From positions 1-15,514 of the forward strand of contig CAVKHV010000037.1 in assembly GCA_963656085.1 (NCBI GenBank): 15,514 nucleotides of DNA, read 5' to 3'. A program made the translations under genes and the position numbers. This document shows positions 15,300 to 15,514 of the stretch, one piece after another (within the stretch, counting starts at the first letter, position 1; every line of letters starts with the position of its first letter). This DNA is from CAVALG01 sp963656085. GTDB taxonomy: Bacteria; Bacillota; Clostridia; Oscillospirales; Acutalibacteraceae. Below the pieces are notes generated by a model that worked only from the letters and a program-made list of their open reading frames with translations, made no database searches and was not told the DNA's origin.

Positions 15300-15514
15300 A
15301 TTGCTGTAACTTCCATTTCTTTTTTTGATTTTTTGTTCCCTGCAATTTCCGTCTGTTTCTCAAAAGCTTCGCATTTATATTTCGAGTCACATATACCGAC
15401 CGGGTGATATGTAGTAACAATACCTTCCACTAATGCGCGGATTGCATTTTCCTTTCCAGCATACGCTGCTTCCATAAGAATTTTCAGTCGGTTTAAAAAC
15501 GAGTCGGTATCGAA
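15296..15514 (-). CDS. Partial C-terminus of a PglF/CapD-like nucleotide-sugar 4,6-dehydratase
   Basis: An open frame enters from the right edge and gives 72 residues before a TGA that overlaps the next start codon as ATGA. It begins FDTDSFLNRLKILMEAAYAG and contains RALVEGIVTTYHPVG. That block resembles the extreme C-terminus of polysaccharide biosynthesis proteins of the FlaA1/CapD/PglF group, membrane-linked SDR enzymes that dehydrate UDP-N-acetylglucosamine to the 4-keto-6-deoxy sugar. After that block the tail is Lys-rich and ends EMEVTAI. The catalytic Rossmann domain lies outside the window, so the call rests on the tail plus context: an aminotransferase, initiating transferase and acetyltransferase of the bacillosamine type follow directly. 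The overlapping stop and start imply translational coupling. I am fairly sure it is the end of a real gene and moderately sure of the family. Confidence 0.72.
   Translation of the reverse strand, partial: FDTDSFLNRLKILMEAAYAGKENAIRALVEGIVTTYHPVGICDSKYKCEAFEKQTEIAGNKKSKKEMEVTAI

Overview
The window is a surface-polysaccharide (capsule or exopolysaccharide type) biosynthesis locus. Every intact gene is on the minus strand, so it is read from high to low coordinates. Moderate-to-low GC, AGGAGG-type ribosome binding sites, a TagD-type glycerol-3-phosphate cytidylyltransferase and a TagB/TagF-type glycerophosphotransferase point to a Gram-positive Firmicute, probably a gut-type Clostridia member. 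The species cannot be named from sequence alone.

Module A (about 15514 down to 8143) has the higher GC by eye. It opens with the C-terminus of a PglF/CapD-like nucleotide-sugar 4,6-dehydratase. A DegT-family aminotransferase, a PglC/WcaJ-type initiating phospho-sugar transferase and a NeuD/PglD-type N-acyltransferase follow. This is the logic of making a bacillosamine-like 4-amino-6-deoxy sugar and loading it on undecaprenyl phosphate. A tightly coupled group comes next: AMP-forming acyl ligase, acyl carrier protein, HMGL-like (4-hydroxy-2-oxovalerate-type) aldolase and a Gfo/Idh/MocA oxidoreductase. It looks like an acyl-building and activating cassette, perhaps for an unusual acyl group on the amino sugar. 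The module ends in an untracked relic of a 3-dehydroquinate-synthase-like gene with stops, a frameshift and internal deletions.

The junction (about 7909-8142) has no intact gene but is structured: a 68-bp interrupted palindrome carrying TTGACA boxes on both strands, then a leader with three hairpins. The last hairpin is terminator-like, ends just before an AGGAG ribosome binding site, and can compete with an alternative pairing.

Module B (7908 down to 56) is more AT-rich. It holds a GT4 glycosyltransferase, a 5'-truncated and frameshifted GT4 relic related to it, a hexapeptide-acyltransferase relic, a second intact GT4, a Wzy-like polymerase, a Wzx-like flippase, a TagB/TagF-like transferase and TagD. 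A hexapeptide acyltransferase interrupted by one frameshift at a run of seven G closes the module. The set fits a Wzx/Wzy-dependent polysaccharide with a glycerol-phosphate decoration and optional O-acetylation. Several relics and the composition change indicate a mosaic locus that has been rearranged repeatedly.
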